A stretch of DNA of 64,000 nucleotides, taken from contig OZ038435.1 in assembly GCA_964036275.1 (NCBI GenBank), forward strand, positions 21,190,059 through 21,254,058, read 5' to 3'. A program made the translations under genes and the position numbers. The first letter of the stretch is position 1. Every line of letters starts with the position of its first letter. The stretch is from Litoditis marina. Taxonomy: Eukaryota; Nematoda; Chromadorea; Rhabditida; Rhabditidae. The notes beneath the pieces are model-generated. The model was not told the origin of the DNA. It ran no database searches and saw nothing but the letters and a program-made list of their open reading frames with translations. Positions 1-11,509 of the stretch are shown in pieces.

Positions 1-326
1 GAAATGGGAAAATTATACCCCACTGTTTGAGAGAACAATGCGCGATACAAAAAGGTAGAAGAGATAGTGAGAGGGTTAGAGAGTTAGAGTAAGAGAAACA
101 AAGAGAATATAGAGAGAGAAAGGTAGTAGAGACCCTCGTAGTGAATCGATCGTTCTTCTCTTTCTATCCCTTATCTTTCTCTCTCTATGTGTGCAAGGGG
201 AAAAGACGATTGATCGCCGCTCTCTCTCTAACTGTCTGTGTCTCTGTCTCTCGCACACTGTCTCGGCCCTCGCAATACGATGCCGCCCCTCTAGGAAGGA
301 CGTAGCTATGATACGAGGGAGGTGAC

Positions 327-328
<2 letters not shown>

Positions 329-413
<85 letters not shown>
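329..413. repeat. (GA)n microsatellite
   Basis: An almost perfect GA dinucleotide run of about 85 bases followed by GGGA units to about 433. The open frames that read through it code only for Ser-Leu or Arg-Glu repeats and are not genes. Confidence 0.97.
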
Positions 414-419
<6 letters not shown>

Positions 420-639
420 AGGGAGGGGGGAGGAGAGGGAGGGTGAAGAGAATGGAGAAAACCAGGAGGAGAGAGAAAGATAAAAAGCAGGCAGAAAGAA
501 ATAGGGAGGTGATCTCGTCTATAAAAGAGTGCAAAAGAATGAGAGAAGCAAGATGGGATAATTAAAAATTGACTGAGCGAAAGAGAAAAACTAGAGAGAG
601 GGGGTGAAAGAAAAGAAATATTGAAAAGAGAGAGAGGGG

Positions 640-752
640 CAAAAAGAGAGAGAGAGAGGAAGATGAAGAGAGAGAGAGAAAGACAGAGATATTTTGAGAG
701 AGAGAGAGAGAGAGAGAGGAAGATGAAGAGAGAGAGAGAAAGACAGAGATAT

Positions 753-792
<40 letters not shown>

Positions 793-815
793 CGAGAGAG
801 AAAGGGAGAGAGAGA
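640..815. repeat. GA-rich tract with a 60-bp tandem duplication
   Basis: The 60 bases at 661-720 are repeated base for base at 721-780, including the non-GA piece GACAGAGATATTTTGAG. A pure GA run follows. This is a recent local duplication. Confidence 0.93.
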
Positions 816-2404
816 AACGAAACAAGGTGGAAATTCTTCTTGAATCAATAAGTCTTTCCGGCGACGCATTCAAAATATGAGACAACAAAACAGTATTGGA
901 TGGTCGCAAAAGATAGACAAATAACGTCATTTTGGCATGACAGAGTACACGTACATGTCACGTGAAAACGTGTAATCACACTAAACAAAACGCTGTTTCC
1001 TATTTCGCTGTGTTTGTAGTTTGATCGCTCTCGGTTGAAACTCATTTAATACATATAACAAGATCAAAGAACAAAGAAAACTATGATTAGGTTAATGTGC
1101 TCAGTAAGAGATGTACTCAAAACCGTTAACCTAATCATACCACCATCCAAAAGTCCTAGTGACACAATTATATTTTGTTCAAATAAAATAACCTAAAGAA
1201 AAATAGTTCACACTCTATTCAGGTTGCAAGCTATGCATATAAGTTCAGGGAAGGGTGGTCAAAAATGTACATGTTGGTTTTATCCTATTAGGATTTAGGT
1301 AAATTCCGCTGCATATAAGGCATAACTCAACGAATTTAGTTGTTCACGCTACAGAAATAAAACTACAAATCAGATATGATTTTATGAGTATACGCATACA
1401 AACACGATCGGGGATTATTGTAAGAGTGCAGACATTCACGTGAACGTGTGACGTAGTCACGTGAATCTATGGGTTGGATCTGAAAAGAAAATTAGGAAAA
1501 CTTACATTCGTATAGTCCAAAAGTTCATTGGCTCCCAACTTCATTCCAAGCGATCTGAAAACATGGGCATCGATTAGACTAGGTTGGAATTTCCACACTT
1601 TCATTCATTATGTTATACATTATTTTGTATGCTTTTCAACTTTCAAACGACGTTCCATCTGACAAAAACTGAGTGAATGTGAGACCAAAGTCGGTACGCG
1701 GACCATTTATTTAGGGGGGGGGGGGGGGTGTTTTCGGACCCGAAGAGGCCGAGAATTTGGCAAAGTGAAAGAATTTCGGGATGATTCTGGTAAATTCCAA
1801 CTTCCCATTAAAATGTTCGTTGTTCAGAAAGCTTGTTCTCGATAATTTAATATTTTTTCTATTTTAAAAGGAGGGGGTCTTTTCGGCCGTCACGCCGGTC
1901 AAAATGTTGGACATCTCTGGACGTGAGTGCACGTAGCACGTACTACTCTCGCAATTATTAAAGTAACGTGAAGCGTAGCGTGTGAAACGCAACGTTAAAA
2001 CAGTACTCCGGTGTATTGTCACACTTGTTGTCACGTGTTTTCCTCCAGCCTATTTCTGACAAACTTACACGACGAATTCGTTCTTTCGATAGCAGGCGAA
2101 GGGCGGCGTCTGCGGACTCAGTTTGATCGGATAGTGCTCTGGAATGACACCGTTTCGTTGGCGAACTGTTTTTCCCTCGAACAGAAGTAACTACGTAATT
2201 GCTGTCAATACAATAGAATTTTGAATGAACAGCTTCTCGTACGAGGTTTTTAGATAGAATGAAGTCCTGAACAATCCGATACCACAACTTTAAACTAAAT
2301 AGTTTTTTCAAATCCATCCAATTTCGTGAGATTTCGCAAGAAAGATGGTCAATATTGAATACATTCTCATTTCAGTTTATAGCACAAATTTACCAAAAAC
2401 GTAC

Positions 2405-2755
2405 CTCTGTTGACTCTGACGCTGGGATTGAGGGTTGACAGGGGACCGAAGGTATTCAGAAGGTACTCGGCTATGCTGTGGTGGATGACGAACATGGAGG
2501 ATTGGAAGACGGCTGGAAGGGGGAGAGGATTAGAGAAAGAGAGAGAGGAAAAGAAGGAAGAGAGGTGGATAGGGAGAGAGGGAAAGGAAAGAGAGAGAGA
2601 GACAGAGATATAAAAGTAACATAGAGGAACAACTGAAGATGCGAGCTGGATATGAAGCAACCGAATTGAGATATTGGGATAGCAGACCCCAAATGCCTGA
2701 GAGCCACGCGGGAGAGGGAAGGAAGAACGTTATAGAAATAGAGAAAAGACGAAGA

Positions 2756-2802
<47 letters not shown>

Positions 2803-4440
2803 GGATAGAAAGATGGAAAGAGAGAGTGAGAAAGATAAAGAAAGAAACAAGGAGAGAGAGAGACAAAGAGAGAAAGATACATAGAGAGACGAACATACAA
2901 AGAGAGACGTACCACTCAGCTCCGCCACATTCGATGCATCCCTGATGATGATTCCGTTCAGTGCGAACAGTTGACTGAGGGTGTACTCGTACAACTTGTC
3001 CCCGATTTGGAAGGTCATCCGCTCGTCCATGGGGACTATGATCGAGTTGTGGTGGATCAGGGTACTGTAACAATGGATTCTGATGTGTATCAGCTAGTCT
3101 ATAAACCGTAAAAAGTACATTTGAGTAAGTCTAACTATGTTTTAGTAATTGTCACAATGATAAAGTTGTGGTGGATCAGGGTACTGTAACATTTTATTTT
3201 GATGTGTGTAGTTTATAGTTACCGTGTAATGAACTTATCCTTATCCGCCTATTATTAGACTAGACGGATAAGGCTACTGTAACCCCATGTTTAACTGTGT
3301 TAAACTCATTGTTACTAGTTGATTAACACTAAAGAATACGTATAGTACCTATCGGAAAATTATTAAAAAGTCTAAAATAGCCCTTTCCATAGTTCGAATA
3401 TCCATTTCACTCTACTTTCACTGCAAAACACTAAAAGCGGTGAGAGAGTTCTAGATTAATTTTCGCTAATTTCTCAAAATAATCAATATATCCCCCGTAA
3501 AACTCGATGACTCACTTCATCTGTGTGTACTTGACGCCCATCACGTAGAATCCGCCCTTGTACCCCTTGGAGACCTCCATGTCAAGTTGCCAGAAGGGGG
3601 GCAGGGAGTAGCCGACCAACGCCTCGGTCGAGAGGGCGGTCGACGGACTCAGAGGGGCGGGAGGCACGGCGGACGAGGGGTCGTTGCTGGAATGAGAGTG
3701 AATTGAGGAATATACTTTCGAATATTCATTTCATCATTGTTCATTTATCATATTATTTTTAATTATTATTATTTACTAAATTATTATTAATTCATGAATA
3801 TTCATTGAACCGAAGATTCAAGAGAAATGTATTGCTACAGAAAAGATAGTAAACCCAATTGATACCGCGACAGGGGTATCGTCTCTGAAAGAAGGACGTA
3901 AATCTCATAACTAATTCATTTCTTTTTTTATATATATTTTAGTATTTATACCCTTTTTTGAATCTTTAGTTCAAACATTAGTAAAAAGTAGCAAAATTGA
4001 CCTCTATAAAAAGGTATAATGTTCTCTAACAAACAATAATATCAATCGTTTTAACATGTATTTTTCCCAAAGATGTTGTTTGACCTACCCCATGTCAATC
4101 AATAGCTCAGCCAGGGTGCGCTTCTGAATCGCCTCGTCAGTCTGAAATGAACCACAAGTTAGTCACAGCTCTAATTTCTGAGACGTTGTATTTCCATCTC
4201 TATATCTCTTCGTCGCCGTACCTCTTTCTCAAACTCTCTCTCTCTCTCTCTTCCTTTTTTTCTTTCTCTTCTCTCACTCATCTCTTGTACTCATTGTCTT
4301 CCTTATCCAACACTGTGCTCTCCCAACATCCTCTCTCTTCCCTTTCTTCCTCTCACCCATCCACACCCTCTCTCTTTCTCTGCCCCCTTTCACCCCCCCC
4401 CCCCCCGCACTGTCTTCTCTCTCTCTCTCTCTCTCTCCCC

Positions 4441-4471
<31 letters not shown>

Positions 4472-6490
4472 TCTTCCTCCCTGTCTCTCTCTCTTTCTCT
4501 GCGCGCTCTCACCCTATCCCCACTCTCTCTCCCTCTCTCTATCTCTGTCCCCTCTCACCCCATCTCCACTCTCGTCCCTTCCTCTGGGACTACAATCCAT
4601 GACCCTCTTCGTGCCATTGTACGTGTCCACCGTCCCAAATGCCGAGGCGAGTAGATCATTTAGTGACGTGGCCCCATCTGATGACGTCATTCCGTCCGAT
4701 GACGTCATAGGCTCGCCATTTGGCGCCCGCCCGGCAAGACTGGCGGTCAGCAGGGAGGCCAGATCCGCTCTGCTCGAGTCTGGAAATAAAATTGTTTGCC
4801 CTGTGTATTAGGTGAAACTCATCCCAAACAGTGTCATTATAGAGTTTTCTCTCTGTGTTTGTGATCTAATTTCGCTTTTCTGTAAAATAATAATAACCTA
4901 CAACGAAGATTTAGGCACTCCACATAACAAGTGAAAATACGAGAACAACGTGAGGGAAAGCCAAAACACCGTCTAAGTATCTGTGAAATGAGAGTGGGGT
5001 GGTGTCACTTACTGGTAGAACTAAGTTTCCAAGAACAGTGACTGAAACTTTCACAAACTATCTTATGGTTCTCTGCGCTCTGTTTGTTGTAGGTCAAGAA
5101 AATAATGACCTTTTACAGTTCTGAATTTATGACTTTTTTCGACAATGTTACTTTCCCTGATCTGAAACAGAAAAGTGAGATGTCACTTACTGGTAGAACT
5201 GTGTGTACTGGTTGCGATGGCTGGTGCAAAACTTATTGTGTAACGGTAGTATTAACTAATAGCCGATATTTGGACAATACTTTTACTTTTGTATGGATGT
5301 ACTCTTAACTAAGTTACTAGTGACAACATTGGGAAAACTGTCACTTACTGGTAGAACTGTGTGTACTGGCTGCAGCCGGGGCGAACGTTGGTTCCAGCTC
5401 CCTCCGAGGCGACTTTCGAATACGCACCTTGTAGTTGCGGAAACGGAGGGCCAACGCTTCCTGGAGAGATACATATATGGAAAAATTACTCCTTCAATAA
5501 GATGTAAAGTTATGTATTTGATATCAACATTTTGAAACACAATGGCATTCGAATAGCTGCTGCGTACTGTAGCTTTTATTTTTGCTGTATCTCGATTTTC
5601 GAATTACAACTTAGTTCGCACAAAGTTGAATGACACAGCAGAATATATGAACGACACAGCAGAACGAAATGCTACCGTAATCATGATCAAATAATTTGCT
5701 TACTTTCACCGACATTTCCTTGTCATTCTGTTCCAGGAACGGTTTCATCGGGTGATCATCGGGGATTAGACCATCGTTCGACTGAAAAAAAAAATTTATA
5801 TATTTAAGAATTCCGCACGGTGTGCACACCTTTTTTTTAATAGCGCGTAAACACTATATAGTGTGAATTTCCGTCAAAAATTTACCAGAATCCAACGAAA
5901 AACACAGCACATAACCATAAAAATGCCGTGTCTGTCAGTCTTCCCTAGACCGACCCCTATATCAGGTATAGAATTGTGTAGACGTACCGTTTCTGGCGCC
6001 GGTGCCGTCGTGACCGGAACCTTTGTCTCCGCGGAAGTGGGAATCAGATCCTTGTAAGAACGACGTCGGTTTCTGCGAAAGAAGGCGTCGATGGCGTCGG
6101 GGTCATTGATGGACGGCAACTGCTCCTGTTGGTCCTGGAAAGAGAGGATGAGATGGCGCAGTGGGGGGAGGCGCCTAGCCGGGCTCTGGTGGAAAAGTTC
6201 GATCCCCGGCGGAGGCGGGGCTTTTTTTGGCTTGACAACAAATGGTGTGATGAATTATATGAATGAAGAAAAAGAATAACATGGGTGAAAAAAGGCGGCA
6301 TGAAGGAAACGACGAAATATGGATAGAGAGAAACGAATGGATAACGAGAAGAAGGGTAGACCGAGAAAGGTAGAGTCAGAGATGAAGAGATAGTAAGATA
6401 CTGAGGGAGAGAGAGAGAGAGAGAGGGGGGGGGGGGAGAGAGATAGGTAGAAATAGAGAGAGAAATAGAGAGAGAAAGAGAGAGAGAGAA

Positions 6491-6537
<47 letters not shown>

Positions 6538-7597
6538 GATAGATAGAGGAAGATAGAGATACAGCGAGTAGGAAAAGGAGAACTTACCGCATGCAGCGCA
6601 GCCTTGACGGCGTGTTTCGACAATCCGTGTTTCTTCGAAAACAGTTGAATGGCGGACTCCATAAGGAAGTTGCTGGATGAGCCGGCCGCCGGTTCCGTTC
6701 CGTCGTTTTCGGCGGCCGGAGGGACGGGGCTCTCCGAATGTTTCCGCTTACGGGACTGCAGAAGAGAAGTTTTAAGATTCATTCATACATGTTGATTTCC
6801 ATAATTAACCCAAAGACCTTTAAATTTTGGGGAAGGGCTCTCCGAGTGCTTAAGTTTTCGGGACTGAAAACATAAGTAGGGTTTCGAGTTTTAAGTCGCA
6901 TTAACATACTTTTGAAGTCGACATTTAACGTCAGGGTTGGTCGCAAGGAAACTGTGTTCATCAATTTACTTGTCGTTAACGCCAACTAAATCGATACACA
7001 TGTTTTCTTAACGATTCCGCTACCGGTAGAACTTTCAGAGTGTCTTTGTTCACGGGACTAAAATTGAGAAAAATACGCAGATTTGCTCATACTTTTTCAT
7101 GCTTCCCGCCTTCGCGGAAGTATTTCCATTTTTCATACTTCAGTTATTGTTCAAATCTCAATTTTCAAATTGCTTCCATCGTGTCATTTTCTTGGTTCCT
7201 TAACGAGCTTAATTTGGCTGGACATAAAAAAGCAGATTGTTTGAAAGATAACAAAAGCTGTAATTGATTTTGATTTTTTCTACATTAGAGGTCCTTGGAA
7301 TTTTCCCTTAAAAAACTATTTTAAAAAAAAGTTTCCCTGAAAATATGATAGAGTGCCTGATTAACACATTCAGCACAGTACAGGTTTCAACAAGTTACAA
7401 CTTTTCACAAAAAAACTTCCCGTTTCCTTACCCGTTCCCTTAGAAAGTATTTTAATTTCTATTTCGTTTTGTTCCATTATGCAATGCTGTAAAAACTATT
7501 TTCCTTTGTTTTTCATTTTATTGAAAAAGATTACCTCTGGTACATCTTCGGCCGGTTGTTGTGCACTCATTTCGGAAATTGAAGAAAGTAGATCCAT
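2405..7597 (-). CDS. Unrecognised protein, at least 400 residues, 10 exons, possibly 3'-partial
   Basis: Ten exons join in one frame: 7535-7597 (ATG at 7597), 6588-6755, 5988-6134, 5704-5781, 5349-5460, 4631-4779, 4089-4141, 3516-3686, 2913-3064, 2405-2512. Residues 22-31 read SRKRKHSESP, a basic run followed by serine-proline, like a nuclear signal with phosphosites. Residues 48-77 look like a helical segment (SAIQLFSKKHGLSKHAVKAALHA). The second half, from about residue 280, is a compact region beginning SLPPFWQLDMEVSKGYKGGF and continuing through FQIGDKLYEYTLSQLFALNG and MFVIHHSIAEYLLNTF. I could not assign it to a family. The donor of exon 6 (GTGGAC) is weak; GTCATG further on is a possible substitute. 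After exon 10 the good donor GTACGT suggests another exon beyond the left edge; if it is not used, the frame stops at 2367-2369 (about 413 residues). Confidence 0.7.
2757..2800. repeat. (GA)n microsatellite in an intron of the left gene
   Basis: GA run between exons 9 and 10, embedded in GA-rich sequence from about 2530 to 2900. Confidence 0.9.
3161..3190 (-). other. Near-copy of the intron 8 / exon 9 acceptor (left gene)
   Basis: The exon 9 start and its acceptor (3042-3070) are repeated 119 bases away, with 24 identical bases and further similarity into the intron. It offers a second TTACAG acceptor upstream of the real one. Confidence 0.75.
4218..4540. repeat. CT-rich microsatellite with a C14 run
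   Basis: A CT-rich block with pure CT stretches at about 4415-4470 and a C14 run at 4393-4406. It lies in the intron between exons 6 and 7 of the left gene. It is one of only two long blocks in the window with CT rather than GA on the plus strand. Confidence 0.9.
5181..5217 (-). other. Near-copy of the exon 5 / intron 5 border (left gene)
   Basis: The sequence around the exon 5 donor (5341-5373) recurs here almost unchanged, including the donor GTAAGTGAC. A third, shorter copy is at 5003-5023. Each would supply a strong splice donor inside the intron. Confidence 0.75.
6408..6545. repeat. GA-rich microsatellite with a G12 run
   Basis: GA and GAAA units, with G12 at 6425-6436, in the intron after exon 2 of the left gene. 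Confidence 0.92.
6830..6863 (-). other. Near-copy of the 5' part of exon 2 (left gene)
   Basis: On the minus strand this follows a TTTTCAG acceptor and reads SRKLKHSESPSPK, against SRKRKHSESPVPP in exon 2. It is in the same phase as exon 2 and lies in the intron between exons 1 and 2. Used alone it would run to a stop at about 6784. It is either an alternative exon or a decaying duplicate. Confidence 0.6.
7015..7057 (-). other. Second near-copy of the 5' part of exon 2 (left gene)
   Basis: On the minus strand it follows a TTTTAG acceptor and reads SREQRHSESSTG, again in the phase of exon 2. It is more diverged than the copy at 6830-6863. Confidence 0.5.
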
Positions 7598-8111
7598 TTA
7601 AATATGGACACTGAACAAATATAAAACTAACAAAACAATATTTCAAACCAGACATCGAAAAGGAAAATCACAAACAACACACTACATAGGAAACAAAAGC
7701 AAAAGTTCAAAGTTTTAAAACAATGTAAAGCGCCATGAATAACATGAATGAAAAAGACCGCTTCTCTACAGTTTGTTTTGCATGAAATTTATTGGTGTTA
7801 CAATGAAGATTTAACGACTGTGAAAACGCCGGCAGCTTAAAATAGCGGTACAGGCGACATTTGGCTGACCCCGGTATTTTAAGTTGCGAAATTGGCGAGT
7901 CCGGTATTTTAAGTTGCAGCGGGTTTTCAGAGGAACCTGCAAATTAGAAATGCGGAAAATCTATATGTCTATCAAAATATATCGAAACTAAGAAGAAACT
8001 GTGTCTTAATATACTACTTGACAAATACACGTTTCAGAAAATGTGCCCGCATACTGTGTAATTCTTTCTGCTGTGTATCATTTCTAGGCAGCCATTCTTT
8101 CCAAAGTGCAA

Positions 8112-8189
8112 CGCTTTGTCTCTATGGTGTAGTGGCTAGCGAAACAATTCTCGTTGTTTTCCTCAGAAGTTCGATTCCTTCTCAAAGCG
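8112..8189 (+). pseudogene. tRNA-like relic (Glu-CTC-like)
   Basis: TGGTGTAGTGG resembles a tRNA A box and AGTTCGATTCC a B box, about 35 bases apart, with a possible anticodon loop TTCTCG between. A perfect 7-bp pair (CGCTTTG with CAAAGCG) closes it. The D arm does not pair well and the T loop has 8 bases, so it is probably a dead tRNA copy or a tRNA-derived repeat. Confidence 0.35.
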
Positions 8190-10300
8190 TTCGAAATGTG
8201 TATTCCTATCCTATCAGTCTAGTTTTCAGCTTATTCAAAAAAAAACGTATTACTTCCAGATTTGAGAGTACATAGAAAGTGCGTTTACGTTAGTGTCCCA
8301 AATTCTCGGTGTGACCAATATTGAGTTGTACTTTGATCCCACACACAGAAAGAAGTTCAAAATCTAACTAAACTGAGTTCAACTACAATCCAACAGCACG
8401 AAAATGCTGAGTTCTTAGAAAACATACTCTAGAAAAGTGTTGCATCAATTTAAGAAAGTTCGCAAGTTTTCATATTCTTGTTAGGGTTCATGTTACTCTT
8501 ATAGAAATCGTTCTATATATTATACAAAGAGTAATTAGCATAGTCATGAAAGGTCATTTAGCACACCAACTAATTTGTGAGAAATAATGCAAAAATAACG
8601 CGAAATAGATAAGATGTTTTCGGATGAATTAGAGAGATTCAAAAGATTAAGAATAAAAAGAAGTGGAAATAGATCATGTTCTGAGGATTACCTTTTAAAA
8701 ATGTTTGGAGTGAAAGCTGAGTCAATACCTGACATGGATTACACAGCAGAAAACAAAGACACAGTATAGGAAAGAGTTGCGAAAAGAACAAAAGTTTCGA
8801 AAGTTTCGGGAGTGTTAGTTTTAAAACCTAGTTATGATCAGTTTTTCTAGACAATTGATCTTACATGAAAACAACTGTTGAAAAAGTTGTAAAATGTGAA
8901 GAAACATCAAAAGTGCGTTTTCGGAATGGAAATTTTGTGTTTTTTTCCGAAATGTCTCAGCGGGAAACTTTCATCTATGCCGAAAACATGTGAAAGAGAG
9001 GGAGAGAGAGAGATTAATGAAAAGAGAAAAAAGCCCTGAAAACAGTAAATCAGTAAACGAGAAACAAATAGAGAGGGAATAATAGATAGTAACAGATAGA
9101 GCAGTAGAGAGACAAACAAATGGAGGGAAATCTATAAAGAGAGGGAAATATAGAGAGAGGGTAGAGTGAAGGGTGGTCTATGGGGGGATGGGAGAGCGTT
9201 GTTCCCTCCATCCATCTACTCTCGCCGTCTGACTCTGACCGGCCTCCGCTGTCTCTCTCGTCGCCCTCTGTCCGTCTGCTGCCTCCCCATCTGCCACACT
9301 CTCTCGCCCTCTCAGCCCCTATCCGAAAACAGAGCGCCATTAGAGGGAGAGACGCAGACAGACAGAGGGCGGAGAGAGAGTGGGTTAGAGAGGGAGAGTT
9401 GGCGAGAGAACGGGTTAGAGAAAGAGAGTGTGCGATAGAGGGAGACTCCCTCCGAGACACTGGACGTACAATGAAAGTATTGATTCACGCACGGAGAGAG
9501 AGGGGGTCTGTCTCTCTTTCTCTCTCTTTATCTACACCTTCTATACGCAACTGGGGGGTTTGGAAACGGGAGGAGGAAAGTAGTTGGAAACTGCTACTGA
9601 ACAGGAATTACCTAACACGTGCACACGTTCACACGTTTTATTCAAAGTAGGTAAATGTGTCTAAACTGCTAGGCAAATGTGTAGTTTGGTAAAACCTGTT
9701 GAACACAGCAGAATTCGAGCCAGTGAACACTACCGATTGTTCATGTCACCTGGTTTTTTCGGTAACCTGAACTTTTTTGGTGACTTTTCACGGAAGTAAC
9801 CTAAACCGAAATTCAGTCGAGGTAAAACTACTGACCGTAAATAATAGATTTTGTTCGAGATGAAAGGTAACCGAGTTTTCAATTTAGATAGCCTAAACAA
9901 GGTTGCCAAAAAGTGTGAGTTAGCAAAAGACACCAAATTATCTCCACATCTGAGACATCGTAAAGGTGGTGAGGCCGAAACGATGTATTTTATTTTAAAC
10001 TTAGTCAATATTAACTTCATAGATAGTGTTTATTACTTTTAATTCATTTAATCATTTATTTATTAACTTCATCCTAGTTAACTTGATTTCATTTAACCTA
10101 TCTTTGCCTATTTAATCTCAGTCGACTTTTTCATATTCAAGTACGAACACAAAGATTGAAGTGCATTACACGTTAAATATGCGTGAATATACGCTAACAA
10201 AGTTTATTACAAATGCTGGTTGTTTTGGCATGCACATGAAATGAAACTCGTTTTTTCGCGTAGAAAGGAAAAAGTGCAGTCTGCCTATAATGGAATTTTG

Positions 10301-10642
10301 AAATTTTACTTTCGCCCCCCCCACCGTACAATCGCACCCCCCGTGATAGTTTGGCCCCCCACCCGCACTAGTTTCAACAGAAAATGGTGGGGGGGGGGGG
10401 GGTAAAAGGTAAATGTATGGTAGAGTGGGGGGCTAAAGTTAAATGTCGACATTGTACAATCACCCCCCACTAACGTGAATTGGGGGGTGAAAGTAACATG
10501 CCTGGCAATCTTTAACAATCGCCCCCCACCCCAGTTGAAACGGAGCCATGTTATTTTCACCCCCCATGGTGGGGGGTGAAAGTAACACAGGACCTATTTC
10601 GGTTGAAACGAAAAAAGTGGGGGGAGAAAGTAAAATAGTCCC
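10301..10642. mobile_element. C/G-run inverted-repeat element, about 342 bp, with 9-bp flanking repeat
   Basis: Both ends carry TTTTACTTTC next to CCCCCC in inverted orientation. Inside are several more inverted copies of TTTCACCCCCCA. The 9 bases GGAATTTTG occur exactly at both flanks (10292-10300 and 10643-10651), as expected of a target duplication. No coding capacity, so a non-autonomous element. Confidence 0.6.
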
Positions 10643-11503
10643 GGAATTTTGTGTTATTGCTACAGATAGTGCGACTCCTCTACTTTAAAGGAATCATTTA
10701 GTTACGGTCTCGAAAAGATTGGATTGGTTGAAAACTTTCCAAAATTTAATTTAAAGGCTCAGAAACTACCTACTACCGAATGTGATCAAAACGTGCGTCA
10801 GATTTTTGTTATTATCGTTCAAAGATGAATTTTTCCTAGTTTCACTAGCATATTCCAGTGGGAATGTTTCATTTTTAAAACCGTTAATTTTCTCTGGAAA
10901 TTTCACATATTTTCAAGTCGAGCTGGTAAAATTTACGAAACTCAATTCTCGACATCTAACAATAACAGTTCCTACATATTTCTCACAGTCTACAGAACTT
11001 GTCCAAAAACTTTCCGGTTATAATGTATTTCAATAAACCGTTCACGCCTACAGTAAACTGCAACATTTCCATTGGATTATTTTATCCAATCGAAACGAAA
11101 AAATAGCTTCAAATATTTGATAGATTGCACCCATATAGGGAGAGATGAATGACAATATTCAAAAACCACCCAATATATTCAGGAATTATTGATTACCAAA
11201 GTCATACTGTAAGTGTACACATGTGCGTGGAACAGACTATACAATCGCTTGAAGAGCGCTTGCTTTGATGTTTTTGTGGTTGCAATCACAACTGCAATAT
11301 TTTATAAATAAAAAGAGCTCATATTTTCATGATTTTTTTTCTTCATCCACAACAGTTTTCCTCTTTTTTAATGTACATCTACTATAAATTCACACTTCGC
11401 TCGCATTTTCCCATTTCATTGCTCATCTTATAACTTTTCTAAGATAAACACATGCACTCAACACTAGAACTAAAAAGAAAAACAACAACATATTATATTA
11501 TAA

Positions 11504-11509
11504 TTTATT
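11504..11509 (-). terminator. Candidate poly(A) signal of the Fat-like gene
   Basis: TTTATT on the plus strand reads AATAAA on the minus strand, about 610 bases after the stop codon. No competing coding exon lies between, so 11480-12119 is the likely 3' untranslated region. Cleavage site not visible from sequence alone. Confidence 0.45.

Larger units (their letters stand above)
1..2400. other. No supported gene; GA repeats and a short tandem duplication
   Basis: The first 850 bases are dominated by GA-rich simple repeat. From 850 to 2400 I see AT-rich sequence with one G15 run (1714-1728) and no exon that can be joined in frame to exon 10 of the left gene. A 119-codon open frame at 1958-2317 (minus) has no detectable support. 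Confidence 0.5.
7598..11500. other. Intergenic region between the two genes
   Basis: No joined exons are seen. It holds a tRNA-like relic (8112-8189), GA-rich sequence (8995-9480), a weak GGTTACC-rich stretch (about 9745-9905) and a C/G-run element (10301-10642). The promoter of the left gene should lie just above 7597, but I see no diagnostic element there. Confidence 0.5.

Noticed and set aside
76..930. Open frames of 60-150 codons in the GA-rich left end
   Set aside because: They code only for Ser-Leu or Arg-Glu repeats created by the GA microsatellite.
1958..2317. 119-codon minus-strand frame as the next exon of the left gene
   Set aside because: The only good acceptor (near 2265) gives a stop within six codons in the required phase, and the translation shows no domain.
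4147..4602. 151-codon plus-strand frame
   Set aside because: Low-complexity Ser-Leu-Pro product of the CT repeat, antisense to the left gene's intron.
9050..9650. Overlapping frames of 90-156 codons on both strands
   Set aside because: GA-rich sequence; no domain, no splice context, composition like the microsatellites.
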